From Adiantum capillus-veneris (Eukaryota > Streptophyta > Polypodiopsida > Polypodiales > Pteridaceae): a stretch of DNA of 64,000 nt. Under the pieces are notes generated by a model. It worked only from the letters and a program-made list of their open reading frames with translations, ran no database searches and had not been told where the DNA came from. Made by a program: the position numbers and the translations under genes. Positions 10,798 to 21,749 of the stretch are shown here, piece after piece; the stretch's first letter is position 1; every line of letters begins with the position of its first letter. Where the stretch lies: assembly GCA_014529385.2 (NCBI GenBank), contig CM043946.1, positions 19,673,077 to 19,737,076 on the forward strand. Reading direction: 5' to 3'.

Positions 10798-10809
10798 CCC
10801 TCTCCCTTT
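10798..10809 (-). other. Polypurine tract of element D
   Basis: Minus strand AAAGGGAGAGGG, followed after CTAA by TGATAGCC, the proposed LTR start. It primes plus-strand DNA synthesis. A second purine tract (minus strand, 10751-10771) lies just inside the LTR and is a less likely candidate. Confidence 0.55.
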
Positions 10810-10928
10810 GGCTAGAGGCATTCATGCTTCTAGCCCTTCTTCTGCTTCTTTAGCTGTAGAGTTAGAGGGTTCTCCCTCCTCTGGAATGTCTAGCATGAGT
10901 TCTGGGTCAAACCTAAGAAAATACCTTT

Positions 10929-11201
10929 TCAGTATCCATCCATTGAACCTAGTCTTGTGAATTCTCCCATCAGCTTATAGCTGCCGTTGTCATAGCGCTT
11001 CTTGATGATGAATGGTCCTTCCCATCTGGGTTGAAATTTCTTATCCTTCCTAGTGTCAAATCTGTTGTCGTATCGCAGTACTAACATGCCTTTTTCTAGT
11101 CCCTTTTCTTTAAGCCCTTGATTGAAAGTGAGCCGGCGTCGTTCTACATGTGCTACATAGTGATTGATTGCTTCTTCCCTATCCAGTTGGAGTCTCTCCA
11201 A
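10929..11201 (-). pseudogene. Element D integrase C-terminal domain
   Basis: Encodes the end of the integrase: an EEAINHYVAHVERRRLTFN helix region, then LVLRYDNRF and the GPY/F-type module FQPRWEGPFIIKK followed by NGSYKL. This DNA-binding domain helps place the new copy. No chromodomain is visible. It follows the catalytic core (11243-11869) after a short gap caused by a stop. The stop at 10929 comes near the normal end of pol, about 120 bp before the polypurine tract. Confidence 0.8.
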
Positions 11202-11242
11202 TCCAAGATGTGGTTTTGAAGGTTTACAATTGGACGATGTGT

Positions 11243-11869
11243 CTAGCTAGCAAAAACTCGTAAGCTGGCTATCCGTACCTCAATGGGTAGAATTGCCTCC
11301 TTCCCATAAACCAGATGGAAAGGGGTGAAACCTAGTGATGTTCGGAATGTTGTTATGTAGGCCCAAAGAGCTGCCATGAGGTGTTTATCCCAGTCCCCTA
11401 TGTGATTGTTCACCTGTTTTGTGATGATTTTGCAAATCATTCCATTTACCTTCTCTACCAGACCATTGCATTGTGGATAGTATGGTGTGGAATGACGACA
11501 TGTGATGCCTAAATTCTTCATCAGTTCTCTCACCAAATCACCTCTGAATCCTGGTCCTCTATCTGATATTATCTCAAGAGGAGTGCCAAAATGGCAAACG
11601 ATATGCTCAAAGATGAACTTTGCCACTTCTTGGGCTGTAATGCGGGTGGTGGCCATTGCTTCTGACCATTGAGTCATGTAGTTTACACCCACTAGGATGT
11701 ATAGTTTACCTAATTGGGCCCTTGGTAAAGGACCGATTGCATCTGTTCCCCATTTCTTAAAAGGACCATATGAGATGATAGGGGTTTGTGGCCCGTAGGT
11801 TAACGTGCGATCATTGACCACTTGAAAAACCTTGCATGTTTTACACCAATGGTGTACATCCCTATTCAA
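11243..11869 (-). pseudogene. Element D integrase catalytic core
   Basis: Carries CKTCK of the zinc domain and then the full DDE core: Asp in GTDAIGPLP, Asp in ISDRGPGF and Glu in NGLVEKVNG, with YYPQCNG and FTPFHLVYGKEAILP as Ty3/gypsy hallmarks. All three catalytic residues are present. The integrase joins retrotransposon DNA to the chromosome. Upstream the frame meets a TGA inside a duplicated block (11774-12037), so the protein could not be made as one chain. Confidence 0.85.
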
Positions 11870-12037
11870 ACTAGGCCAAAAGTATCATGCCTGTAGAATC
11901 TTCCTGATGATAGGGGTTTGTGGCCCGTAGGTTAACGTGCGATCATTGACCACTTGAAAAACCTTGCATGTTTTACACCAATGGTGTACATCCCTATTCA
12001 AACTAGGCCAAAAGTATCATGCCTGTAGAATCTTCCT
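11774..12037. repeat. 132-bp in-frame tandem duplication
   Basis: 11774-11905 and 11906-12037 are essentially identical by eye. The unit is exactly 44 codons and covers the zinc-domain/core junction of the integrase, so the frame is kept. Each copy carries the same in-frame TGA (from a Gly codon by the family pattern), which shows that the stop came before the duplication. Confidence 0.9.
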
Positions 12038-12556
12038 ATTGGTGATATGTAGAGCAAAATGACCGCCGTAGACGCCATCATGGAAACTTGAAATTACCTC
12101 TGTGATTTCACTGGAGTTTGGCACCCGCCTGAGAATTCGATCTTCGCCCTTACAATACAAGTGGTCATCTATAAGGCGGTACCTAGTAGCCTTCCTTACC
12201 AGCCACTGTTTTTGGCCTTTGGTGTGTCCTGCTGGACATTCTTCTATATCTAGAAATCTGATGACATCAGGCATAGAATCACTACCTTGGAAGAGGGGTA
12301 GCTTTAATTTGATCGCCCCTACGGGAACGTCTTGTATTCTTTCTTTAGCTAGAGCATCTACCTCTTGATTTTTTGCTCTGGGGACATGGAATAGTTTCAC
12401 TGCTTCAAACTTCTTTAGAAGGTCCTTAACTTGGCGAAGTTGACCAAGTAAAACCTGATTTTTACAATCCCACATGCCATTTATCTGCCTTATCAAAAGC
12501 AAAGCGTCGCTGAACACATTTAGGTGATGAATTCTTTGTGAAATACATTGTTCCAA
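12038..12556 (-). pseudogene. Element D second RNase H (C-terminal half) and integrase zinc domain
   Basis: The first part is the C-terminal half of the extra RNase H found in Tat-like elements: FSDALLLIRQINGMW carries the catalytic Asp in SDA, and EVDALAKE the last Asp. A linker follows, and then the integrase N-terminal zinc region with HDGVYGGHFALHITNRKILQ. The expected chain continues into the duplicated block at 12037. The RNase H would remove RNA from RNA/DNA hybrids. Confidence 0.75.
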
Positions 12557-13380
12557 CCCAAGAATTAGGGCTTCATATTCTGCTTCATTGTTGGAGTGGG
12601 AGTGTAATAGCTGCCAAATGGAGAATACTCTTTCTTACTGTTCATTGAAAATGACCATGCCTACTGCAGACTGATCCATTGTTCTCTTGTATGCTCTGTC
12701 AAAGAGAAGAGAGTGAGCTCTTTCTAGCCTAGGACTTTCTACCATTGGTGTTTCTTCCTTTGCTTCCGTGTTGATCTTCAGCTTCTTCTCATAATGGAGA
12801 TGAGTGAGAATTCCCGCTAAACTAACCGTGGTGGAGTTTTCTACTTGCATGGTGTAGTCAAACTCTTGTAGTCTAATTAACCACTTTGAGATCTTAGATG
12901 AGACATCCATGTGTCGCATTACATATGGGAAAACGTCCTCCATTGTCAGGATTACAAAGGGTCTAGGCAAGAGATAGGAGCGGAACTTTGTGGTAGCAAA
13001 CATTAGTGCCAGAACCATGTGTTCTACTTCGGTAAATCCTTTTTCTAACGGGGTCATGACATGACTAGAGAAGTAAATAGGGTGCATGAAAGAAGTTTTG
13101 GGGTCCTTTTGCATTAGCACTGCTCCGAGTGTATCACTTCCCACACTAGGGTTCACATACAATTGCTCATCCCACTTAGGAGGTGAAATAGTGGGAAGCT
13201 TAGCTAGGATTTGCTTTACCTCAATAAACTACTGCTCATTCTCTTCACTCCAGGAGAGGACATCCCTTTGGGTGAGTCGTTGTAGGGGAAGGACCACTTG
13301 AGATAGCAGGTGAATGAACCTGCTTAAGTATCTTACCTTCTGAAGGAAGGAAACCAGCTGCTTGGCGGTGGTGGGTGACA
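12557..13380 (-). pseudogene. Element D degenerate RNase H and start of second RNase H
   Basis: The RT connection and ancestral Ty3 RNase H read here: YVNPSVGSDTLGAVL, where the usual first catalytic Asp is Asn, and EVEHMVLALMFATTKFR. Loss of that Asp is typical of the Tat group, where a second RNase H took over. The start of that second domain follows, near 12640-12700, as LLFDRAYKR instead of FDGS. A stop and frame changes surround 12635 and 13200. Segments near 13170-13380 (QKVRYLSRFIH) continue the RT thumb in another frame. Confidence 0.75.
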
Positions 13381-14892
13381 TAAAGTTACCAGGGCCTGAA
13401 TCTTGCTAGGGTCAGCCTCGACTCCTTTTGCTGAAATTACATGACCAAGCAGAGTGACTTTGCTTTCACCAATGTGACACTTGTCTACGTTGAGTTGGCC
13501 ACCCAAGGTTTGCAGCCTGGTTAAGACATCATAGACTTTTCTTAAATGAAGGGCTCGTGAGCTATAAATGCAAAAATCATCTATGAAAACCCGTATTGAT
13601 GTTCCAAAGTAGGGTTGGAAAACAAAATTCACATAGCGTTGAAATGTGGCCGGGGCGTTAGTGAGGCCAAACGGCATCACTCTGTAGGAAAAACATCCCC
13701 AAGGTGTGATGAAGGTTGCCTTCTTCTGATCCTCCTCCTCAATGCTAATCTGGAAGTATCCTGAGTAGCCATCGCATATTATGTATCGCTCATGACCTGC
13801 CACTTCATTGAGTATTTCATCCTGGAATGGGACAGGAAAGTGGTCCCTCTTCGTAGCTGCATTGAGAGGTTTATAATCCACACAGACTCTCCACTTATCA
13901 TTTTTTTTTTGTGTGACTACTACTAGGGAGACCCATTCTGAGTCTTCGACAGGGTAGATGAAACCTGCTTGTAGCAAACTTCTCACTTCTTTAAGCAATG
14001 CCTCTTGTTGGATTACTCCAAGTCTTCTGAGCTTTTGTACTACAGGTTTACTGCCTTCCTTGAGCTTTATGTGGTGTTGTACTACTGGAATTCTTGTGAT
14101 CTTATCATAGCCATCAATGAACAAAGTAGTGAAGTTACCTAGCATGGAAACATACTCCTTCCTTTCTTCATTGGTTAACTCATTTGAGAGCATTTTTTGT
14201 AGCTTACCTGCATCCTCCAAGGACTGCATACCTGATGATCCCTCTTGGTTTGTCGAGGTTGTTTCAGATTTTGTTAATCTGCTTGGGTCTTTAAGAATGA
14301 CCCCCATTACTTTGATGCTACTGTCACTTCCATCGGTGGTGGTCGTCTCTTCTCCTGAGGTAGACGAGTAGTCGCTGGTGGACTCATCTTCTGAATCCTC
14401 CAAGATCATGTTGCGCTGCTTCCCAGTCCTCATGTCATAGAATATGGACTTCCCTTTGGCATCCTTCGTCTGGATCATCCCGGTGCTCCAGTCTTTTTTA
14501 GCTTCCATAGCCATAAGCCAAGGCCTCCGAAGAATGATGGGGTAGCCGTCCCCTTTATGTGGCATGACGAAGATGTCTACCTCCACTTCTGTATTGAATG
14601 ATTTTACTTTGACCGCATTTACAATGCCTACGTATTTTACTCTTACATTGTTTGCCATCTTGGCTCGGCAGGGTGCCGGCCTACTTACCTCTAGACCTAG
14701 ATGGTGCATCATCTTTTCCCTCATGATGCATATTTGCGCGCCACCATCTATGTAGACGTTTGAAATTCGTTGCCCCTTGAAGTGAGCATCCATGGTTGGC
14801 AAAATGTCATCAAGATCCCTCCCAGAGATAGCGCCAGCTATCCTGGGCCTTGATTTCCTGGTACTTACCATTTTTGTCCATTGCCTCCTCAT
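13381..14892 (-). pseudogene. Element D protease and reverse transcriptase
   Basis: One long open frame. The protease (near 14690-14800) has YIDGGAQICIM, with D-G-G in place of D-T/S-G, and then YPIILRRPWLMAM. An acidic Ser-rich linker with many D/E/S residues follows. RT has [39 protein letters not shown] and the catalytic FIDDF (about 13572-13588), then GQLNVDKCHIGESKVTLLGHVIS. The frame slips near 13380, and ends in a short Pro/Ser-rich tail. RT copies the RNA into DNA. Confidence 0.85.
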
Positions 14893-15666
14893 TCTGGGTG
14901 CAAGGTGGAGTAATTGGGGCCAAGTTATCTTCGGGCCCTACATTAACACATCCTGAACTAAGCCATAGGGTTTTGCATACTCACCTAGTGAGAAGTCCAC
15001 GATGTCTATCTTCCGTCGCGGTGTAGCTTCTTGCTTGCTAGACTCGGCCTTTCCTTTCATCTTCTCTTCTCTTTGAGATGCCTCCTCGTGCCTTGCACGC
15101 TTCACTCCCATAGCATTCACTTCTTCTACCTTCGCTTTTCCTTTGTGCTTCTCTCGAGCTGATTCTTCTACCTTCACCTTCCCTTTAGCCTCCAAGCTAG
15201 TAACACTCACCGCTTGGTTCACAACAGGTGGTGGGGGTAGTGGCGGAATGAGAGGTTGGGGTGGTGGTTACTGTTGTACAAGTGGTCAAAGGATTTGGAC
15301 CGGTGGGAATGGTCCCTGTTGCCTAGGTGGTGGTGGTCTTTCTCTTGGCGGAGAGATCTGATTCTGTCTCCCCCCTCTATTGAAATTCTACCTCCTTGGG
15401 TGTGGGCAGTAGTACATTTCATGGCCATCTTCCCCGCAGTTGTAACAGTGGTACTCTGGGTTCTGCCTTCGTTGTCCTCTTCCTTGTTCTGGGTTCCTTC
15501 CAGATGCATGCCCTTGCTGCACCAGATGCACAGATAAACTCTCTAGTTGGGTGGTGATGCAACTCAACAGGTCTTGCTGCTCTTCTAATGCCTCCTCTGG
15601 TTGGACTCTATGATTGGCTGTTGCAGCCACTGGGGTTGGCCGGGCCGCTTGTTTCCTCTGACTCAT
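14893..15666 (-). pseudogene. Element D gag C-terminal region with zinc knuckle
   Basis: Includes ESLSVHLVQQG and a zinc knuckle YHCYNCGEDGHEMYYC (near 15420-15470), a complete CX2CX4HX4C. It then passes through a Lys/Glu-rich segment (VKVEESAREKHKGKAKVEE) to the protease. The frame changes near 15220 and again near 14940. Gag binds and packages the element RNA. Confidence 0.75.
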
Positions 15667-16579
15667 TTACTCATGCTTGCATGCGCAGCTTCTTGTCTTT
15701 AATGCGGGCTACTTAGATTGCCTACTCATATGTTGCAGGAAACCTTCCCTTCACCTTCTCTCTAAGCGGCGACCATAGACCAACAATGAAACGGTCCTTG
15801 TTTAGGAAATTAGGTGCTCCTTCACCTTCCGCCAGTTAGGCAACCCATCTATCCCATAATTCCACAAATTTGGACTCGTAGGTGGCATACTCCAGCAGGC
15901 CTCCCTGCTTTAATTTTTTCAGTAGTAGCTACCATAGCATCTCCGAGGTTGTGCCTCCACCAAACCTCTTTACAAAAGTATCCCTTAACACATCCATGCA
16001 TTCTTGGTAGCCTGGGGCAAAGCATTACACTAGGACTTGGCCTCTACGCTGCACCAGATGCACAGATAAACTCTCTAGTTGGGTGGTGATGCAACTCAGC
16101 AGGTCTTGCTGCTCTTCTAATGCCTCCTCTGGTTGGACTCTATGATTGGCTGTTGCAGCCACTGGGGTTGGTCGGGCCGCTTGTTTCCTCTGACTCATTT
16201 ACTCATGCTTGCATGCGCAGCTTCTTGTCTTTAATGCGGGCTACTTAGATTGCCTACTCATATGTTGCAGGAAACCTTCCCTTCACCTTCTCTCTAAGCG
16301 GCGACCATAGACCAACAATGAAACGGTCCTTGTTTAGGAAATTAGGTGCTCCTTCACCTTCCGCCAGTGAGGCAACCCATCTATCCCATAAGTCCACAAA
16401 TTTGGACTCGTAGGTGGCATACTCCAGCAGGCCTCCCTGCTTTAATTTTTTCAGTAGTAGCTACCATAGCTTCTCCGAGGTTGTGCCTCCACCAAACCTC
16501 TTTACAAAAGCATCCCTTAACACATCCATGCATTCTTGGTAGCCTGGGGCAATGCATTACACCAGGACTTGGCCTCTAC
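15516..16579. repeat. 532-bp tandem duplication in gag
   Basis: 15516-16047 and 16048-16579 match almost base for base, with a handful of differences such as AGTTAGG/AGTGAGG and CATCTCC/CTTCTCC. The duplication covers the gag stretch just before the zinc knuckle. It breaks the gag frame, and so arose in a copy that was already dead or killed that copy. Confidence 0.95.
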
Positions 16580-16726
16580 TTTTATCAGTAGAGAAAAAAT
16601 TCTAAGTCGTGAAACGTCGTCATCTTTGTTGCAGACGACACAAGCAATGTCGAAATCATCCAAAAAGTCGGTGGTGAGATCCTCTCCCTTCTTTCCACTG
16701 AACGTGGAGAAAGAAACACTTGCCAT
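15667..16726 (-). pseudogene. Element D gag N-terminal region
   Basis: Starts at ATG 16726 (MASVSFSTFSGKKGEDLTTD), with a conserved gag-like opening and KVEAKSWCNALP. Further gag sequence continues leftward but is disturbed by a 532-bp duplication whose length is not a multiple of three, so the frame is lost across the junction. Several in-frame stops are also present. Confidence 0.7.
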
Positions 16727-16757
16727 GGTAGTGACTCAAGAAATTACAAACCTCTTT

Positions 16758-16762
16758 TCTTC

Positions 16763-16793
<31 letters not shown>

Positions 16794-16797
16794 TTAC
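16758..16797 (-). repeat. Polypurine/poly-A tract before gag
   Basis: On the minus strand a run of A with scattered G ends about 30 bp before the gag ATG. It could be a slippage tract or a secondary polypurine priming site. Confidence 0.6.
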
Positions 16798-17084
16798 ATT
16801 AACAGTAGCGGCTCATAGCGGCTTTTTAGAAGGGTGGGTAGATAGGTTAAAACAGGATAAAGATAGAAACATTAAAGGAATGATAGTAATCTAATATGGG
16901 GAGAATGATAGGGTTCTGGGAATTGAGGATTTCTCCTAGTAGCACCGCACCGAATAGGTGTATGATCTTTTGTTGGTAGAAGACTTTCCTATCTACATAG
17001 ATATTCACATGCATATGCTGCAGGAATCTGAACGGAAATGTCATCGGCCCGTTTTCCATCATGCATAGAGGGTGGAATACTTAC

Positions 17085-17821
17085 TCATAATCTTACCGTG
17101 CCAGTGTTGATGAGTCGGCACATCCACAAGAGGTCGTCGTCTTTCATGGGTTCTACCTTTCCTTCGTTGCTCAGCACATACGAGGTGATGGCGATGCGTC
17201 TGACCACTCTTAGCCTCTTGGCTAATAGCAATTGTAGGTAATTTCCGTAGTCAGCGTGTTGCATGAATTCTACTCCATTCAGTTGCAACTCGTCCCCAAC
17301 CCACTGGGTTTCTCCCGTGGTAGAGAGCTTCTTTAGTATAAGTTGTACAAGGAGAGGAGGAAGATCCTCCACTCGCTTTCCAAAATAGCGAGAACAGTAA
17401 TTGAACCACTCTTCTCTAGGACATGGGAATCTTCTTACCACTTCTTCTTCCGGATTGTCGAAGTGGATTGGTAGCACTCTCATGCGTCATGCAAATCGGT
17501 AGGCGACCTTCCACAGCTTAGCTTCAGATGACTTCTTCTTTGGCAAAGTGGGTACAACCCGGCTTTCTGAGCTTGAAGCACTTGCTTGGCTAGATGCTTC
17601 TTCCTTCGGGGCCATGTGTTTCGAGACTGGCTTATCTTCTCCTTGCCTTTGGCTCGAGCAGCCCCTTTAGGCCACTTTGGAGTTATAACTTTGACTGCAG
17701 TTTCTTTAGGGAAAAGAGGTCTCACCGTTTGCTTCCCTTCCTTGATGTGAATGACTTCTTCGTGATGAATGTCGATGTAGATGACTTCAGCCCTTTCGCT
17801 GCCTTCGTTGTTGGCACTCAT
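17085..17821 (-). pseudogene. Extra ORF upstream of gag in element D
   Basis: Begins at ATG 17821 (MSANNEGSERAEVIYID). The first part is Lys-rich (KWPKGAARAKGKEK). After a frame slip near 17520-17560 and a TGA at about 17485, it continues as MRVLPIHFDNPEEEVVRRFP to a stop at 17085. The two halves overlap at the junction and probably formed one protein of about 240 residues. No known domain was recognised. Tat-like and Ogre elements are known to carry an additional ORF in this place, and position is the main argument for homology. Confidence 0.55.
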
Positions 17822-18044
17822 TGACAGTGTGCCTTGGTTGACAATAGTGATGGCACTTCACCGACCTCCTACCTGATGCTCTCAATTTATAGTTAGAACG
17901 AGCGACACGAGATGGAGAATTTACCTCTTGAATGCTGACAACACTGCAGCCTGGCAGTAGCACCTCAATGAAGGCGGCTAGTGCCTCCTTCATCTCCTTT
18001 TCTTTTGTCCTCCAGTTAGAAAATTCCTTCAGCCATTCGTCCAT
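17822..18044 (-). pseudogene. Small ORF in the leader of element D
   Basis: A frame from 18044 (MDEWLKEFSNWRTKEKEMKE) to 17787, starting about 57 bp after the primer site and overlapping the start of the next ORF in another frame. The N-terminus looks like a charged helix. It contains CHHYCQPRHTVNEC, which only loosely resembles a zinc knuckle (CX3CX3HX4C). It may be an upstream ORF or chance. Not recognised. Confidence 0.3.
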
Positions 18045-18100
18045 GATTGATAGTGGGTGTCACTTTCAGCATTGTAAACTAAAGGGTTTTAGAAAGCCCT

Positions 18101-18117
18101 CCTCAGTGGGGGCACCA
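18101..18117 (-). other. Primer binding site of element D
   Basis: Minus strand TGGTGCCCCCACTGAGG, 2 nt after the LTR end at 18120. It starts with TGG, the complement of a tRNA CCA end. The tRNA was not identified. Near-identical sites occur in elements G (42516-42532) and K (47988-48004). Confidence 0.75.
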
Positions 18118-18278
18118 AATGAAGGACACAAAGCGGACCCCAAACCCCGACGGCCTCTAAAACGCCGGGGGATGAATGGCGCACCTCGAACCTGCCACGA
18201 TAAAGCGAACAGGGGGAACCACCTAGCTTTGAGCGGCTAGGATGCAAACCGCGATGATATCAACACCACAAACTCACA

Positions 18279-18282
<4 letters not shown>

Positions 18283-18322
<40 letters not shown>
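18283..18322. repeat. (GA)20 tract
   Basis: Twenty GA units at the place where the 3' LTR has (CA)16. Confidence 0.95.
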
Positions 18323-18324
<2 letters not shown>

Positions 18325-19449
18325 TTTGCAAATGATGAAAACCCTCAGGGGTGTGAGGGTGAATTATTTCTGCAATATTTACAAAGTGGCACGCCGTGGT
18401 GGTAGAGAAGTATGGAGAGGATGTGGTGCAACCTACTTGGTGCGTTCTCTAAGATGACTCAATGATTGTGAATACTTGCTACCAAGAGCGTGTATACGTG
18501 TGTGCATCGACCATTGGAGTCAAGAGATGGATGTGGTTCCCTTCGCATGGTGCAATTTACAAGGCAAACGCAGCACACAAGCCCCCTCCCCATGATGGTG
18601 ATAGTGTCAATCCTTCCCACTACACTCTACCAAATGCTTGGCACCTCATGACTTGCACCCCCCCCCCCCCCCCGATAGTGACCTCTCAGTGCCAATTTAT
18701 AGGTGTCGGCTGCTTGGATCATGGTAATCCTAGAGTGGTTAGGGTAAGCTTAATGAGGGAGACAAAGCAAGTGGTGGGCCTAGTGTGGTTGACCCTTGCT
18801 TTGTTTTGGGAGGTTATTTAAAATATGGGAATCTCTACGTGGACCTTTGTGACCATCACCTAGGGAGAGGATATTTACAAAGAAAAATGGAAATTTACAA
18901 TGGCTCGGGTGAAAACTGAAGAAAATGATGATAAATAACCTATAAATTATTGGAACGGCGTCGTGGTTGTGTGTTGCTGGCGAATGGTGTGTTTCCGAAT
19001 GTCGGTGTCGAGCGTACCTCTTTTCGGGGTCGGACGAGGCATGCCTTCAGCGCAGTTCCTCTTTTTGTTGTTGGCGGTGCGTGCTTTGGATCCTTCTTCT
19101 TTTTTGTGGTTGTCGTAGTTGTGAAGTCCTTCATTTTTTTCCTGAATTTGTGGTGCGTATACGCGTGTGTGTACGTGTGTGCATGAGGGCGGATCTGTGT
19201 GTATGTGCGAGTGCGCACGCGTACGTGTATGTGTGTGTATTTGTATATGTATGTGTGTGTGCATAAGCGTGCGTGGGAGAGGGGCTTAATATTATTATGT
19301 AAATAATATATATCTATTTATATATTTTTTTGTTTTTTCTCTGTTGGTTGACGGCCGGCTAACTGCAGATTACGCGAGGCGGATTGTGGGGAGATGGGGT
19401 CAGAGAGAGAGTGTGGGTGTGTGCGATGTGTGTGTGTGTATTGTGTGTG

Positions 19450-19451
<2 letters not shown>

Positions 19452-19497
<46 letters not shown>

Positions 19498-19612
19498 CAT
19501 TTCTGCGGCCTGAGCGCCCGAGAGGGAGCGAGAGAGAGAGATTGGTCTAGAGCGGGCTCGTGCACAGCGCCAGAGGGAGAGAGGGCGGGGTGAGATGGTG
19601 TGGATGTATGTG

Positions 19613-19654
<42 letters not shown>
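19452..19654. repeat. Two (GA)n tracts
   Basis: GA tracts at 19452-19495 and 19613-19654, separated by unique LTR sequence. Confidence 0.9.
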
Positions 19655-19657
<3 letters not shown>

Positions 19658-19719
19658 TATACGCTTGTACAGGCCAATGAGAAGGAGAGAGAGAGAGAGA
19701 GGGAAATGATCTGCGCCTT

Positions 19720-20640
19720 CCCATTCTTGTAGTGCTTTCTAATGACAAGTGTCCCCTCCCATGTGGGTGAAAACTTCTTATCCTTTCTAGTGTCAAATCT
19801 TTTATCATAGCTTAGGACCAACATACCTTTCTTGAGACCTTTTGTCTTAAGTCCCTTGTTAAAGATAAATCAAAGTTGCCATGCCTGTGTTGCATAACAG
19901 TTGATAGCATCTTCTCTATCTATTTGACGCCTTTCTAGATCAAGAATATGGTTGTGAAGATGATCATCAGGGTGTTCCATATACCTCGCTAGCACCCTGA
20001 TACTAGCCAATTGTACTTCAATGAATAAAATGGCCTCCTTGCCATACACCAAGTGATATGGTGTGAACCCAAGGGATGTGCAAAATGAAGTGCGATAAGC
20101 CAAAAGTGCAGCCATAAGATGCTTGTCCCAATCACTTTTGTGATTGTTTACTTGTTAAGTGATGATCTTGTAGATCATACCATTTTCCTTTTCCACCAAA
20201 CCGTTACGTTGTGGGTAGTAGGGGGTTGAGTGTACTCGCGATGAGATACCCAGCTTCTCCATCAGCTCTCCTACAAGGTCTCCTCTAAAACCTAGTACCT
20301 TATCAAAAATCATTTCAAGAGGAGTTCCAAAATAGCAACATATATTTTTAACTACAAACTTAGCCACTTCCATAGTTGTAATCTGGGTGATAGCAACTGC
20401 TTCAACCCACCTGATCATGTAGTCCACACCCATGATGATATACAATTTACTTGATTGGTTCCTTGGCAAAGACCCAATGGCATCAATTTCCCATTTCTCA
20501 AATGGTCCATAAGAGATAATAGGAGTTTGTGGCTTGTATGTGAGTCTCCTATCACCATCCTTCTGACACTCTTTGCATGTTTGCACCAGTGATGCACATC
20601 TCTCTATAAACTAGGCCACGTAAACCCAGCTTGTAGAACC
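19720..20640 (-). pseudogene. Element E integrase
   Basis: The C-terminal end starts at the junction with the D LTR. The core carries Asp in EIDAIGSLP, Asp in MIFDKVLGF and Glu in NGLVEKENG, with FTPYHLVYGKEAIL downstream. By eye it is about 70 percent identical in protein to the integrase of element D and so belongs to the same family, but it is an older copy. Stops and frame changes (near 20115 and 20155) kill it. The final GPY/F-type end is cut at 19720. Confidence 0.8.
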
Positions 20641-21749
20641 TTCCTACTAATGAATTCAAGTGCAAAGTTCCCTCCACAAACACCATCATGGAAACTTGAA
20701 ATGATTTTGGTGATCTCTCTAGAGAGAGGTACACACCTAACAATTTGATCCTCACCCTTGCACTAGAGGTCTTCATAAGGAGGAATTTTGTTACCTTATG
20801 CACAAGCCACTACTTTTGGCCCTTGTAAGACCTTTAGGACACTCTCCCATGTCCAAGAAACTCATGATGTCATGCATAGTGTTGCTACCTTGGAAGAGAG
20901 GTAGCTTCAACTTGATAGCACCCAGCACTAGAACATCTTGTAGTTTTTATCAAGCTAGAGCATTTGCTTCTTGATTTTCTACTCAAAGGACATGATGTAA
21001 TTTTATAGCTTGAGACTTCCCTAAAAGTTTCCTAACTTGTTGCAAATGGCCTAGCAATCTATGCTTTTACAAGCCCAAGTTCCTTGTATTTGTTTTATTA
21101 AAGGCATGGCATCACCAAATACATTTATCTGTTGAATACCTTGTGTCACACACCACTCCAACCCAAGAGTTAAGGCTGCATATTTTGCCTCATTGTTGGA
21201 GTGGGAATCCAAGATATGCCCAATGGAGAATACATTTTCTCTTTGTTCATTAAAGACAACAATGGACGCTGCAGTTTTTTCCACTATCCTCTTATAGGAT
21301 CCATCAAAGAAAAGAGAGTGAGGCCTCTCCAACTTAGGGACTTACAACATAGGTGTTACTTCTTTGTCACTTGTCTTGATATTCAGTTTCTTCTCATAGT
21401 GGCGATGAGTGTGAATGCCTCCTAGACTGGCTCTTGTGGAGCTCTCATCTTGCATTGTGTAATCAAACTCTTTCAACCTTGTGAGACATTTGGAAATCTT
21501 AGAAGAAACATCCATTTGTTGCACTACGTGAGGAAATACTTCTTCCATTGTTAAGATTATGACTGGTCTAAACAATAAATAAGAGAAAAATTTGTTGGTA
21601 GAAAACATTAATACAAGCACCATGTGCTCCACTATCATGTATTCCTTTTTTGATGGAGTCATCATGCAACTAGAGAAGTAGATAAGATGCATGAAAGAAG
21701 TTTGAGGATCCTTTTGCATCAATACTTTCGCAAGTGTGTCATTTCCCAC
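20641..21749 (-). pseudogene. Element E RNase H domains
   Basis: Reading leftward on the minus strand, the degenerate Ty3 RNase H comes first (DTLAKVLMQKDP; VEHMVLVLMF). The second, Tat-type RNase H follows: FFDGSYKRIVEK, SNNEAKYAALTLGLEW and INVFGDAMPLIKQI, which keep its D, E and D residues. After this the linker is badly eroded between 20800 and 21050. The dual RNase H layout equals that of elements D and K. Confidence 0.75.

Larger units (their letters stand above)
18120..19719 (-). repeat. 5' LTR of element D, truncated
   Basis: Matches 8162 to about 9667 of the other LTR in order, including a CCTCRGGGGTGTGAGGGTG segment and the alternating GT zones. Homology ends at CTGCGCCTTC (19710-19719), where integrase sequence of element E starts abruptly. 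About 1.1 kb of U3, seen in the 3' LTR, is missing. A C run occurs at 18657-18673. Confidence 0.8.

Noticed and set aside
17961-18044. Full zinc-finger gene in the leader of D
   Set aside because: The CHHYC...C pattern lies far downstream in this short frame and has wrong spacing for a retroviral knuckle; kept only as a weak ORF.
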